Part shown: piece by piece, positions 1 through 12,800 of the stretch
Layout of the letters: every line of letters begins with the position of its first letter
Position numbering within the stretch: position 1 is the first letter of the stretch
Source of the DNA: Mytilus trossulus
Taxonomy: Eukaryota; Mollusca; Bivalvia; Mytilida; Mytilidae
Reading direction: 5' to 3'
DNA: 64,000 nt
Assembly (NCBI RefSeq): GCF_036588685.1
Contig: NC_086376.1
Location: 58,303,166 to 58,367,165 of the forward strand
Made by a program: the position numbers and the translations under genes
The notes under the pieces: model-generated
Told to the model about the DNA's origin: nothing
What the model saw: only the letters and a program-made list of their open reading frames with translations
Database searches by the model: none

Positions 1-574
1 GTTTTGGGAGAGGCACATACAAAATGTAGCGGAGTTAAACATTATTGTAAGCACTCAAACCCCTCTTACCTGTGATATTGGTGTAACAGCGCAACATAAG
101 AACACAATGTAGGAATCAGAAGCAACTGCCTCAAGTCAAAAGATAAAAACAATAGAAATGAAATCACCGAAATAAGAGTACTTGATGTTACTAAAAGCTA
201 TCCAAAATAAACAACTAATAAATATATTGTTCTATCCCAGACTAAAGTAACAATCCGTACGCATACAACGTATTCAGTCTAGTGTAGAGCTTCATAATTA
301 GTACGAAAAACGCGTGTTACCTTGTGCAATGCCACAATATAAGTATCGACAGGATGTAGGATAATGCGTTTCCATAACTACATATATAGCAATATGTATT
401 ATTCAATTGTTTTAATAAAAACTAGACAAAGTGATGCCCCGCTATATTAATAAAAAAATCAAAACTCTGACCATTGCACACCTTTAATATATGTATAAAT
501 AGCCAGCAAAGTGAAAACTTACCAAAATTCAAACTATTAGGGAATAACTACATACCCATAACAGAACGGACGAA
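1..574. other. AT-rich intergenic sequence, no gene seen
   Basis: No reading frame with convincing coding character and no splice-flanked exon was found. The first 150 bases look like the edge of a dispersed repeat, but no second copy is present in the window to prove it. Confidence 0.4.
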
Positions 575-3500
575 CGATCTATTACACTAAGTTCAACCAT
601 TAAAAAGCTCATTTCATATAAAACCTCATCCTGGTGGTTACCTTGATCTATGATACTAAGTACAACCAATAAAAAGGTCATATAATACAAAACCTCATCC
701 TGGTGGATACCTTGATCTATTGTACTAGTACAACCAATAAAAAGCTCATATAATACAAAACCTCATCCTGGTGGTTACCTTGATCTATGATACTAAGTAC
801 AACCAATAAAAAGGTCATATAATACAAAACCTCATCCTGGTGGATACCTTGATCTATTGTACTTAGTACAACCAATAAAAAGCTCATATAATACAAAACC
901 TCATCCTGGTGGATACCTTGATCTATTGTACTTAGTACAACCAATAAAAAGCTCATATAATACAAAACCTCATCCTGGTGGATACCTTGATCTATTGTAC
1001 TTAGTACAACCAATAAAAAGCTCATATTATATAAAACCTCATCTTAGTGGTTACCTTGATCTATTGTACTTAGTACAACCAATAAAAAGGTCATATAATA
1101 CAAAACCTCATCCTGGTGGTTACCTTGATCTATGATACTAAGTACAACCAATAAAAAGCTCATATTATATAAAACCTCATCTTAGTGGTTACCTTGATCT
1201 ATTACACTTAGTACAACCAATAAAAAGCTCATATTATATAAAACCTCATCGTGGTGGTTACCTTTATCTATTATACTAAGTACAACCAATAAAAAGCTCA
1301 TATTATATAAAACCTCAACCTGGTGGTTACCTTGATCTATTATACTAGTATGACCAGTAAAAAGATCATATTATATAAAACCTCATCCTGGTGGTTACCT
1401 TGATCTATTATACTAGTATGACCAATAAAAAGCTCTTATTTTATAAAACCTCACCCTGGTGGTTACCTTGATCTATTATACTAGTATGACCAATAAAAAA
1501 CTCATAGTATATAAAACATCATCCTGGTGGTTACCTTCATCTATTGTACTAGTATAACCAATAAAAAGCTCATAGTATATAAAACCTCATCCTGGTGGTT
1601 ACCTTCATCTATTATACTAGTATGACCAATAAAAAGCTCTTATTATATAAAACATCATCCTGGTGGTTACCTTGATATATTATACTTAGTACAACCAATA
1701 AAAAGCTCAAATTATATAAAACCTCATCTTGGTGGTTACCTTGATCTATTATACTAGTATGACCAATAAAAAACTCATAGTATATAAAACCTCATCCTGG
1801 TGGTTACCTTGATCTATTATACTAAGTACAACCAATAAAAAGCTCATATTATATAAAACCTCATCCTGGTAGTTACCTTGATCTATTGTACTAAGTTCAT
1901 CCAATGAAAAGCTCATATTGTATAAAACCTCATCCTGGTGGTTAGCTTGATCTATTGTACTAGTACAACCAATAAAAAGCTCATATTATATAAAACCTCA
2001 TCCTGGTGGTTACCTTGATCTATTATACTAGTATGACCAATAAAAAGCTCATAGTATATAAAACCTCATCCTGGTGGTTACCTTCATCTATTATACTAGT
2101 ATGACCAATAAAAAGCTCTTATTATATAAAACATCATCCTGGTGGTTACCTTGATCTATTATACTTAGTACAACCAATAAAAAGCTCAAATTATATAAAA
2201 CCTCATCATGGTGGTTACCTTGATCTATTGTACTAGTATGACCGATAAAAAAACTCATAGTATATAAAACCTCATCCTGGTGGTTACCTTGATCTATTGT
2301 ACTAGTATGACCAATAAAAAAACTCATAGTATATAAAACCTCATCCTGGTGGTTACCTTGATCTATTGTACTAGTATGACCAATAAAAAACACATAGTAT
2401 ATAAAACCTCATCCTAGTGGTTACCTTGATCTATTATACTAGTATGACCAATAAAAAACTCATAGTATATAAAACCTCATCCTGGTGGTTAACTTGATCT
2501 ATTATACTAGTAAAACCAATAAAAAGCTCATATTATATAAAACCTCATCCTGGTGGTTACCTTGATCTATTATACTAGTATGACCAATAAAAAGCTCATA
2601 GTATATAAAACCTCATCCTGGTGGTTACCTTCATCTATTATACTAGTATGACCAATAAAAAGCTCTTATTATATAAAACATCATCCTGGTGGTTACCTTG
2701 ATCTATTATACTTAGTACAACCAATAAAAAGCTCATATTATATAAAACCTCATCCTGGTGGTTACCTTGATCTATTGTACTAAGTTCATCTAATAAAAAG
2801 CTCATATTGTATAAAACCTCATCCTGGTGGTTAGCTTGATCTATTGTACTAGTACAACCAATAAAAAGCTCATATTGTATAAAACCTCATCCTGGTGGTT
2901 ACCTTGATCTATTGTACTAGTACAACCAATAAAAAGCTCATATTGTATAAAAACTCATCCTGGTGGTTACCTTGATCTATTGTACCAGTACAACCAATAA
3001 AAAGCTCATATTATATAAAACCTCATCCTAGTGGTTACCTTGATATATTGTACTAGTACAACCAATAAAAAGCTCATATTATATAAAACCTCATCCTAGT
3101 GGTTACCTTGATCTATTGTACTAAGTACAACCAATAAAAAGCTCATATTATATAAAACCTCATCCTAGTGGTTACCTTGATCTATTGTACTAAGTACAAC
3201 CAATAAAAAGCTCATATTATATAAAACCTAATCCTGGAGGTTACCTTGATCTATTGTACTAAGTACAACCAATAAAAAGCTCATATTATATAAAACCTCA
3301 TCCTGGTGGTTACCTTGATCTATTATACTAGTATGACCAATAAAAAAACTCATAGTATATAAAACCTCATCCTAGTGGTTACCTTGATCCATTGTACTAA
3401 GTACAGCCAATTAAAAGCTCATATTATATAAAACCTCATCCTGATGGTTACCTTGATCTATGATACTAAGTACAACCAATAAAAAGCTCATATTATATAA

Positions 3501-3588
3501 AACCTCATCCTTGTGGTTACCTTGATCTATTGTACTAAGTACAACCAATAAAAAGCTCATATTATATAAAACCTCATTCTGGTGGTTA
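575..3588. repeat. Satellite array, 67-69 bp monomer, about 44 copies
   Basis: A head-to-tail array. Each monomer carries the words AATAAAAAGCTCAT, AAAACCTCATCCTGGTGG and TTACCTTGATCTAT, followed by either TACTAAGTACAACC or TACTAGTATGACC. The spacing alternates between 67 and 69 bp depending on that last word. Variant monomers recur at longer spacing: the AAAACATCATCC variant lies near 1513, 1650, 2131 and 2677, the last three about 7 and 8 monomers apart, so there is higher-order duplication. 69 bp is 23 codons, so long repetitive frames appear on both strands; I regard these as non-coding by-products. Confidence 0.97.
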
Positions 3589-3599
3589 TTTGAATGGAT

Positions 3600-3955
3600 T
3601 TTTCAATCATCCACACTATACATTTCAAAATGACTTCAATTTAAACAGCATTAAAAAGTTGGATGATTAACCTTTGGATATATCATGAGTTTAATCATCA
3701 TTTCATAATTTTCATCTCGGTCGATATCCCATTGATAAGATGGTAGGTTTTTTTTAATGGACTTGATTCGTGGGTCCAGGACTAGGATCCTTTTCCTATC
3801 AGACCTAATGATCATCTCAAATAGAAGATAAATCATGTTATTAGCTAAAAGAAATCAATTATTTTCAATGAAACAATTTATTTATGTCGCTTTCTTTGTT
3901 TGTGCCATTTTATAACTAGAAACAAGCGGACCCTTTACACCAAAAAAGACAGTAG
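3600..3955. other. Unique-looking spacer after the satellite
   Basis: The satellite ends abruptly in TGGTGGTTATTTGAATGG. A 61-codon minus-strand frame lies at 3651-3836 but has no recognisable motif and no supporting splice context. I see nothing else. Confidence 0.4.
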
Positions 3956-3959
3956 TTGT

Positions 3960-4235
3960 TGCCAATAAATCTAGGATGAAAAAAAAATGAAAAATGGCAG
4001 GACAGAAGTTTTGAGTTAAAAACAGTCAGGATGAGCAACTTGGCAAAAAAATTGCAGGATGACAATTTATGTAAAAAAAAGGCAGGATGAGCAACTTGGC
4101 AAAAAAAAGCATGATGACAAATAATGTAAAAAAAAGTCAGGATAAACTAATAAAAAATGCAAGACCGAATAGAGCGAAAAATAAAAAGACAAGATCGAGA
4201 TTACAACTAAATAAAAATGCACGATATTTTTTTCA
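3960..4235. repeat. Degenerate short tandem repeat of about 25-30 bp
   Basis: Words such as AGGATGAGCAACTTGGCAAA, GCAGGATGACAA and TAATGTAAAAAAAAGTCAGGAT recur with irregular spacing, separated by A runs. The repeat ends in a C-run then T-run homopolymer (about 4240-4257). No coding function is inferred. Confidence 0.7.
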
Positions 4236-4312
4236 TCCTAGCCCCCCCCCCTTTTTTTCTATAAAAAAAAATAAATGGTAGCTCTCTAAACTAGGATATA
4301 TTTGTCTGACAC

Positions 4313-4900
4313 AGTGGCGTAGCTGGCATGTATGCTCAGATGCTCAAGCATCCACATCAATTTGACAGGAAAAAAAAATAAATAAAGATATATTCGCAGC
4401 AGTTAAATTCGGAGATATCCATATGTAACAAGGGTTAGGATATGAGGATAGATTCCAATTATTTCCGATGAAGTATGCGTGATCTTTTATTAAGGATAAT
4501 TTAGTTCATTTAATAAAACAAGATGGATAAATCGCAGAAAAGTGTTCCCGATTTTTTTTTGTAAAAAGATTACGGCGTCGGCTACAGCAAGTGCAGAGGA
4601 TGAGGCACAGATCCTTGGACATGTTTCATCTGAAATTGAGCGGCCTAGCGGAGCGATGGCTTCTACAACTGACTAACAACATAACTGACAACTAAAGCAC
4701 CATATCCTGATATCATTTCCTATGACATGAAGGACGACGTGAAAAAACTAATCTATCAATAAAAGAACAAAGTGCATATGTCCCCTGTATTTCACATAAA
4801 TTTTTCAAAAAGTTTAACCAAGGAACAACAAGGGCAATAACTAATAAAAAATCATGTTTTTTTCATTTCCTTTTATTTTTAATGGAGAAATAAAAGCTTC
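4313..4900 (+). mobile_element. Probable hAT-type transposon remnant
   Basis: The sequence starts with CAGTGGCGTAGC, a terminus of the kind seen on hAT elements. About 200 bp later, an ATG near 4523 opens a short frame (MDKSQKSVPDFF) of the style seen at the start of zinc-finger hAT transposases. The frame is broken within a few codons by stops. No matching right terminus (GCTACGCCACTG) was found nearby, so the element is truncated. The assignment rests on one terminus and a short peptide resemblance. Confidence 0.4.
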
Positions 4901-5085
4901 AGAGAAAATGCAAAGAGATTTCCGTTATTATTTATATTTCAAAAGGTCAAAGCTTAGGACTTATTTTTGAAACTGTCATTGCTGATGATATAAAAATCTG
5001 ACAAGAATCGTACACATGAGAGTGCAAACAAGTCCAGATGGACGTTCACCAGGAATTTCGATGATATCCCCTGCGATGCATTAAT

Positions 5086-5212
5086 GGGATCACTTCAGTT
5101 CCTATATTCCGAAGTACCGCTGTGACGGGGCCGTTTTTTAGAAATGCTGGGAAAAGGGATCACTTCAGTTCCTTTATACAGATGGCCGCTGTGCTGGGAC
5201 CGTTTATTTTAT
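5086..5212. repeat. 70-bp tandem duplication
   Basis: GGGATCACTTCAGTTCC followed by CCGCTGTG and GGGACCGTTT-like words occurs twice, starting at 5086 and 5156. The two units are diverged. Confidence 0.75.
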
Positions 5213-5469
5213 GTCAAATATAAGATTGTTGGGAAACTTTTACATTAAATAAATGAGTTACATTCAATTTCGTGAATTTCGAGAAAACATTTATTTAAAA
5301 TTTTGTTTGAAATATAATTAAATGAATTGCCCGGTATTTTGAAATTAAACAAAAATCTAACCAGTGACGCATTCTAGTAGAGTACATGTGCTTACAGGAA
5401 CAATGTCTGAAAAAAAATATAATTATCTGCATAAAATAGCCCCCCCCCCCAAAAAAAAAAAAGCGCCCA

Positions 5470-5580
5470 GGAATTGGTATGTGAATATAAAAAAGAAGAT
5501 GTGATATGATTGCCAATGAAACAACTATCCTCAAAGGACCAAACATGACACAGACATTAACAACTTTAGGTCACCGTACG
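5470..5580. repeat. Dispersed repeat fragment shared with 35.6-35.8 and 58.7 kb
   Basis: AAGAAGATGTGATATGATTGCCAATGAAAC continues to TTAACAACTTTAGGTCACCGTACGG. The same block is seen in reverse near 35710-35815 and in direct orientation near 58690-58780. Three copies in one window mark it as a dispersed family. Confidence 0.75.
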
Positions 5581-5804
5581 GCTACTAGTAAAATGCATCA
5601 ATATTTTAATAAAATCAAGGATTTTTATAGTAAGTTTTACTATACAATTTCTTGACAATATTTAGGTGCCCAGACTAATTTTGTTTTAGAAATTCATCTA
5701 CAGGGCTCTTAGGTAAACAAAAGTTAGGTCAGGAATATATATACAGTGTTAGACGTACAGTTCCCATGATAGTTATAATAAAGAATAAACTGCTCGTAAT
5801 AAAG

Positions 5805-5905
5805 GCGTATTGTATAAAACCTCATGAATCCTGCTCGTTACCTCAATCTAGCTTACCAAATAAAACAAAGAAGAAGCTCAAATACATCATACCCCGGTAG
5901 ACTAG
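5805..5905. repeat. Isolated, diverged satellite monomer
   Basis: TATTGTATAAAACCTCATGAATCCTG, CGTTACCTCAATCTA and ACCAAATAAAACAAAG follow the order of words in the 0.6-3.6 kb satellite, but with heavy divergence. This is one to one-and-a-half degenerate units, 2.2 kb outside the main array. Confidence 0.6.
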
Positions 5906-6279
5906 TCTTCTCCTGGATTTAGTATACTTACATCTTGTTCTTAATTTCTAATATCTTTTAAATACATTCTGATTATAGTTAACATACAAATTCTTCATGA
6001 TCGTCATCAACATGCATGAAATATTTGCCACTGGAACCATCAATTAATCAATCAATCGATCTTCGTGCCGAAAAATGTATACACATATATTTTTTACTGG
6101 ATACACATTCCATAGTCTGATAGTAGAATGATTGCATTAAAATAAAATGCCGAAAGAAATGTCTCACAGTTTTATCAAAATACCCGGATGTTTGTCTTTT
6201 TTAAATTAATTTTAATAAAAAAGTAAATAAAAGATGTTTACTTTTTTGTGATGACTCAAAATTTTATTTTAGTGATATT

Positions 6280-6302
6280 TTTTTTTGGGGGGGGGGGGGG
6301 GG
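6280..6302. repeat. Poly-T then poly-G homopolymer run
   Basis: About ten T followed by about sixteen G. Similar C or G runs paired with A or T runs lie near 5440, 4240, 42645, 48855 and 52926. Such runs are prone to length error in assemblies. Confidence 0.9.
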
Positions 6303-6631
6303 TTCACATGTCCCGCCGTGTCTCAAAAATCATAAATGGGCTCATTACGCAGCGGTTTATTGTCTCTGCTTATCCTCACTATAATTTAGAATTTATGTAT
6401 TTCCATTTATTTTTCTTATTATTACTTCTTTATTAGTATATCTGCTCTTACTTTATTTTCATACTTTGACTGTTATTATGATCGGAACTACGAAGCTTTC
6501 TTTTATCTACATAGCTGTCAATCATCGCGTAGTCATGAATATGCATTACCTACCCTAGGTGGTTACATCATTTTAAGGGTTAATTATTAGACACAACCTC
6601 TTTTCAACAGATTATCTTACGTCAGATATAA

Positions 6632-6655
6632 ATGTATCAAATTTGTGTATTGTAA
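6632..6655 (+). promoter_or_regulatory. Candidate 7-codon uORF ending directly at the PERK start codon
   Basis: ATG at 6632 opens a frame of seven codons (MYQICVL). Its TAA stop at 6653-6655 is immediately followed by the PERK ATG at 6656, in the same frame and with no spacer. The uORF start context is weak (T at -3). It matters only if the transcript starts upstream of 6632, which the sequence alone cannot show. Confidence 0.5.
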
Positions 6656-6876
6656 ATGGGAAGAAGACGAAGCAAACGATGGAATTCGTGTATGATTTGG
6701 TTTGCTACGTCGGTTGGAGCACTGTTTTATACGATCAGTTGCATCAAAGCCGCAGATGATATTGACACTTTGAGATCTGTAGATTCTGGAACATACTATG
6801 ATTTCCCTAGGGAACCCGAAATTACTGGTCAAAGATCATCCTCCTGTGTGGCAAAACCTCCATCAGTTTTAAATAA
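6656..6876 (+). other. EIF2AK3: PERK exon 1: signal peptide
   Basis: Starts MGRRRSKRW, a basic n-region, followed by a hydrophobic stretch ([17 protein letters not shown]) and a plausible cleavage near KAADD. The exon ends in phase 2 at AATAA before GTAAGT; the AAG codon is completed by exon 2. The 2.4 kb intron that follows is AT-rich and holds one dispersed repeat. Confidence 0.9.
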
Positions 6877-9800
6877 GTAAGTAGTTTCCACTTTCTTGCT
6901 AAAATTGAAAACATCATCTCATAAATCATTTAATTTGCATGATCATCTGACCATGCTGACAGACATACTGGTTTTGTCGCCTGGCATGCTACAAAATGTA
7001 CATGTAATCAACAGATTGAGAACGAACATTTGACATTTAAAAGATTAGGTGATCTACAATAATAATTAAGCACTGTTGAGATACCAGAAATTATCTCCCC
7101 TTGGTTGCTTGTCTTTGTGACTGGTATAAATTTACACTGTTTGTACTTCAAAGTTTTCTGTTTAATGTTTTTATTCTCTCAGAGCATTGACATCTGCTGA
7201 CATGCATCAAAAGGCTCAAATACAAGTCATGTGTTTAAGCAGGTTTAACTTTTGCATGCAGTTGGCATGTTTCTGCATGATCCACAACAGAATATATACT
7301 CTTTTAATATAGACCATTAACATTTACTTATACCGGAGACATATATACACATGTCTCTGCTTATACTGACTGATATACAGAAAAATAATTTTAGTAGTGC
7401 TGTGTAGACTATTTACTGGCGAAAAAAAAAAAATTCTTCATTGTTATTTCAGCAAAATTTAAAGGAGATGTGACATTTTTTTTTTTTTTTAAATGTTTGT
7501 ACTTCCAAAACATAGCGAGCACCTGAATAATCTGGATTTTCAAAGGGATCTGACATTTCAGGGAAATAATATTTTGTAGATTGGTTGATCATCAATATCT
7601 TCTTAATATGATGGTTATGACCTTTTAATCCTGTTTACTTGTGAGGCTTCTGACTTTGGGCAGCCACATATTGACCTTTAGATATACATGTACTGTTCCC
7701 AGATCCAGTACAAAAAATGTTCAATTTTTTATGTAGAGCAAATTTATAAAACAAATAAATTTGCATGCTTACCTTACATGATAAAAAAAATTCTGTTATG
7801 TCTAGAGAATAAACTGTGAACATTAGGATAAAGCTACATTTGCGTAAATTCATTTTTTTTCTATTAAAGTTTCAAGAATTGGTCTTCATGCAAATAATGT
7901 ATTATTAAAACAAATAAATTTTATGCGTAATGTTGGAAAATTATAATCTGTATCATGTGTATTAAAGAATGTTAAAAATTGAACAAAAACTGCTATACAT
8001 TTGTACATAGTACATGTACATGTAATGCAACTTTTGTGACATGTAACTGGTTGGCACACATTTTCTTTTTAAAATATGAATCTTTTAATTTGTAAAATTT
8101 AAAAATACTCTTTACAATAAGGCATAGAATTAATTCTGGTGACTTGTACATGTAATATAAAATTCAAAGAGAAACTTAATGTAATAAAATGAAATGCCCT
8201 CAGTTTCTTTCAAAATTTATTAATTTTTTCTCCACATTTTTTGTTTATCTTAAAGCTTTAATAATTTAATCTGCATTTACCATTTATCATATAATTTAAT
8301 ACCATTAATCATTTCTTGTCGCCTACATGTATTGTATAAACAGTAATTACATGTTCATCCTGATATATTAATATATATATGTATTCAATGATACCAAATA
8401 TAGAAATAACAGTTCAAATAACCACCACTTTAAGTGAGAAGTTTTTCCTCAAAATTTAAGCTTTGTAAATATGAAGTAGAATATATTTGATAGATATTTT
8501 TTTTAAATCAAATCAAATAACTTTTTGAAGTACAGCCTTTTAGAGTTAGACAAAGCCATGAACAATATTTGTCTAAGATTAAATTTTTTACGAAATTAGT
8601 AAAGTACTAATGTCTTTAAGTAAACAAATGTTTCTAAAGTATTTTACGTAGACGAATTCACAATATATACCACAGTGGAACTCAATAGGAAAAAGCACTA
8701 GGCACTTATGGTACTTTACGTAAAATTTATTACAAAAAATGCTATAATTCAGACATAAGTAAGACAAGGGAAATCCTCAATGTATCAATTTACTGGACAA
8801 TATTAATTATTAATGTTCCACTATACACAACTAAGATCAGAAATAGTATTTCAAAGGTATTTTTTATACTGTTCCTGTTAAAATGAGTTTCCCATGCTAG
8901 GGAGGTTGTGTGGCAGCTAACATGTTTAACCCCACATATTTAGTTTGTGCCTGTCCAAAGTCAGGAGCCTGTTAATATGATAAATCAGTTGTTGTTGTTT
9001 GTTGGCGTGTAACATATTTGTGTTTTATTATTGTTTTTAACATCATTTTTGGGCCTTTTATAGCAGTTTCTGTAACTGTTTCAGTCAGACAATTGTTGAC
9101 ATTCTGTATTGAATCCATTCACCATGTTCACTATAAACATGAAATATTAAATATAATAAGGAACAAATGTTACTTTTAAAGAATTGCCAGTTTGTTGTGC
9201 ATATGTTTCCAAATACAATGTATTGAAGGTTAAAAACGATCATTTATTGTAGATTTCTGATGGTAGTGAGTACTTTAGATGGCAAAGTTTCAGCATTAGA
9301 TGTACAGGATAGTGGCAAGATACTATGGAGTGTTGATGCTGATACTAGACCATTGTTGTCATCCAGTATTGGTAACATGGAGGTTTGTCCAAATAAAAAT
9401 TCTTCAAAAAACATGTTGTAGTGTGGAATTAAGCCAGAGTGAAACCTGTCTAATCCAACACCTGAGTATTTTAACATCCTGCTTTAGACGACACATTTTC
9501 ATGGTCCAAAAATATGCCTATCCTTGAAGTATTCAGACACCCTGCTTAATTTGACATTTTTTTCTTGTCCCCCTATGAGTTGTATATCTTTTGTCTATTC
9601 ATTCTGGAAAAATTATCTAATACAATGTTTCATTAATATACTTTACCATCATGTATTTTTTTCTTCAGATAACAAGAAATGGGATGAAAACACGACTGAT
9701 ACCCTCACTAGATGGTGGTTTGTACCAGTATGATGGAGAGAGTATCGAGGCTGTTCCCCTGTCTGCAGAAACACTCCTCAGCTCGTCATTTAAGATGACA

Positions 9801-12800
9801 GAAGATATAACAATGATTGGTGGCAAAGATTTATTATCATATGGTTTAGACCCCCTTACTGGTCAGGTAATAATTTAATCTACATATATTAATACAGTGT
9901 TTTCCCCAGATATTTCTTTTAGCATCCTGGTTAAGAGGGAAATTTGAGATACCATCTTGTTTCTAAAAATTATAGCATCACATCCATAACACAATCTATA
10001 AGAAAACCAATTCAGATAGCATCAAATTCAAGAAATATAGCATCACATTACCATGATGCTAAAAGACCCTGGGGAGAACACTGTTAATACAGGTGTAAAG
10101 ATAACACAAGATATTTTTTGTTAAAAAACACAATTTTCCTAAAGATTGATATATATATATATATGACAAAAGACATACTACAGGATATATATATATATAT
10201 ATCTGTAGTATGTCTTTTGTCATGTAAAGAAAAAAATTTCTGAATGTCTCCATCCTGATGTTTACATGGTTTGATTTAGAGATTTACCCCCTTAACACAG
10301 GAGGACCACAATTTGTTGGCAACAATGACTATTTTTTTACCATATTTAAGACTTGTTGAATTATTTAAAGGGAGATAACTCATAAACATTTTTAGCTGAT
10401 ATAAATATATATGAATAAAAACAATCAGGTGAACATTAATGAGAAAGCAACCAAACTAATCAAGTTTGACCAAAACAAGGCCAAGGTCGCCATACATTGG
10501 TAATAAGTGAACAAAAACTAGTATAACAACTAATTTTCTATGTATGCAATATAAATGATATAGAATATAATAATATGCAAAGGAAGATATTGTAAATGTA
10601 TTTACCTATTTTGAAAATATGATTAGAGATATTATTAAATTGACTATCTTGTAACCTGTACAAGTCAATGCATGTTATAAAATTATATGTTTTATAGGTT
10701 GATATTCACATGTTGGTAGAAAACATTAAAACATTATGTTCATAGTTAGAACAACATATTTAAAAATATTAGATGATGAACTTGCGTTTTATAGTTAAGA
10801 AATAAGAAGTATAGACAAATTTTGTGTATTTTTAGTATCATATGTTCATTACTATAGTTGAAGTACACATGCAGTGCTCATGGCTGTCACACGTTTGGTG
10901 ATTCCATGGTAACGGAGGAAGAAGATGTCCTTGTTGTTACTAGAAATACACAGACTGTAAGAGCCGTTGATTCTAGAGTAGGAATGGAAAAGTAAGTTTG
11001 GTCCAAGCACTTCATGATCAGTTACAGAACTTTACCAAAACTGTCACTATCTTTAAGATAATGTTTTCCTCTAATGACCATGGGGAAAACACGTTCATAT
11101 ATTTTGAACATAATTTAATTTTTAAGCTCCCTATAAAATGACAATAAATATGGTAGATACAATAAAACAATTGTCTTTGCTATTATGTGCAGCATATTTA
11201 TACCCCACGCAACGAGTTGCGAAGGGTATAATGTTTTTGACCCGTCAGTCCGTCTGTCAGTCCTGTTTCTTGTCATCGCAACTCCTCTCAAACCACACAA
11301 CAGAATTTCACAAAACATTTTCAGATAATAAGGACATACTATGTAGTTGTGCATATTGACGGGAAATTGCAATTCAATTTTTTTTCTAGGAGTTGCGCCC
11401 CTTTAAACTTATTTACTTAAATGTACTACTGCAACAGTTTGTCATCTCAACTCCTCTCAAACCACACAACAGAATTTCAGGAAACCTTTTCAGATAATAA
11501 GGACATACTATGTAGTTGTGCATATCGACAGGAAATTGCGATTTAATTTTTTTTCTAGGAGTTACGCACCTTTGAACTTATTTACTTTAATGTACTACTG
11601 CAACAGTTTGTCATCACAACTCCTCTCAAACCACACAACAGAATTTCACGAAACCTTTTCAGATAATAAGGACATACTATGTAGTTGTGCAGATTGACGG
11701 GAAATTGCGATTCAATTTTTTTTCTAGGAGTTACACCCCTTTGAACTTATTTGCTTCAATGTACTTCTGCAACAGTTTGTCATCTCAACTCCTCTGAAAC
11801 CACACAACAGAAATTCATGAAATTTTGTAGATTATAAGGACATACTATTTAGATGTGCATATTGGCAGGAAATTAATTTTTCTTATACAATTTTTTTTCT
11901 TACATTTATTTAATTTCTCCAATGACAATGTGGGGATGTGGGGTACATGTATGTGAGCGTGCTCACTAAGGTTTATTAATTGTGTCTGTCATTCTGATTG
12001 CCCATGCAAAAGAATGGAATTTGCAATTGTGTACAGCAGATTTTGATATGTGTTACAGGGTACCTAGGATTAGATTTTATTCCTCTGTGATTTGCATTAT
12101 GCATGTATGTTCGAGTTAAGTTCTCATTAAAAAGTTAAACCGTATCCTTTAAATTATTTGTCTAGTTTAGATTGGGATCTGATTTTACAATTATTAACAG
12201 AGAATATGCAGTACATATTTATATTATATGATGTATAAAAACATGATTTAAATATTGAAAAACAAATAGAAGGGTAAATGTTTTGCATGTCATAACAAAT
12301 ATGTTAGAATAATTAAAATCCTTGTTGTTGCAGATGGAACTTCAGTGTAGGATCTCATGAGCTGGAATTTTTACCAGGGACCAACATTAAACCAGTCAAA
12401 CCTGTTGATACTGAAACTGATTTTGAAGATGATGTTAATATTGTTACCTGTCCTGCTAATGGTAAGGTCATTCATGTATATCTTATTATCTTGTAAATGT
12501 AGGGGCATGAATAAATACAAAGTCTGGTAAAATTAACTTGGACAGAAAATTATGTATTTCTAATGACCTGGTAACCTTAGCTGCATCAGTAAAAGCAAAG
12601 TTTGGTAAAATTAACTTGGACAGAAACTTAACAACAAAACCCAATCATATGTAAAAACTTTTTAAGAATAATTAAATTTCACAAATAAATGATAACATTT
12701 GTTTAATCGTTTTCAAGATGATTTCTATCATGATTTTTTTTAATTCAGAGGAAGAAGAAAGTGACAACGAACCCCTTCTGAAGATAGTAGTTCCTGAAGG

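Noticed and set aside
717-2393. Long repetitive frames on both strands with 23-residue units (SFLLVVLSTIDQG type)
   Set aside because: They follow from a 69-bp satellite monomer being a multiple of three. Frames exist on both strands, there is no splice or start context, and they shift whenever a 67-bp monomer occurs.
575-3588. CRISPR array
   Set aside because: The units are contiguous with no unique spacers, in a eukaryotic genome.
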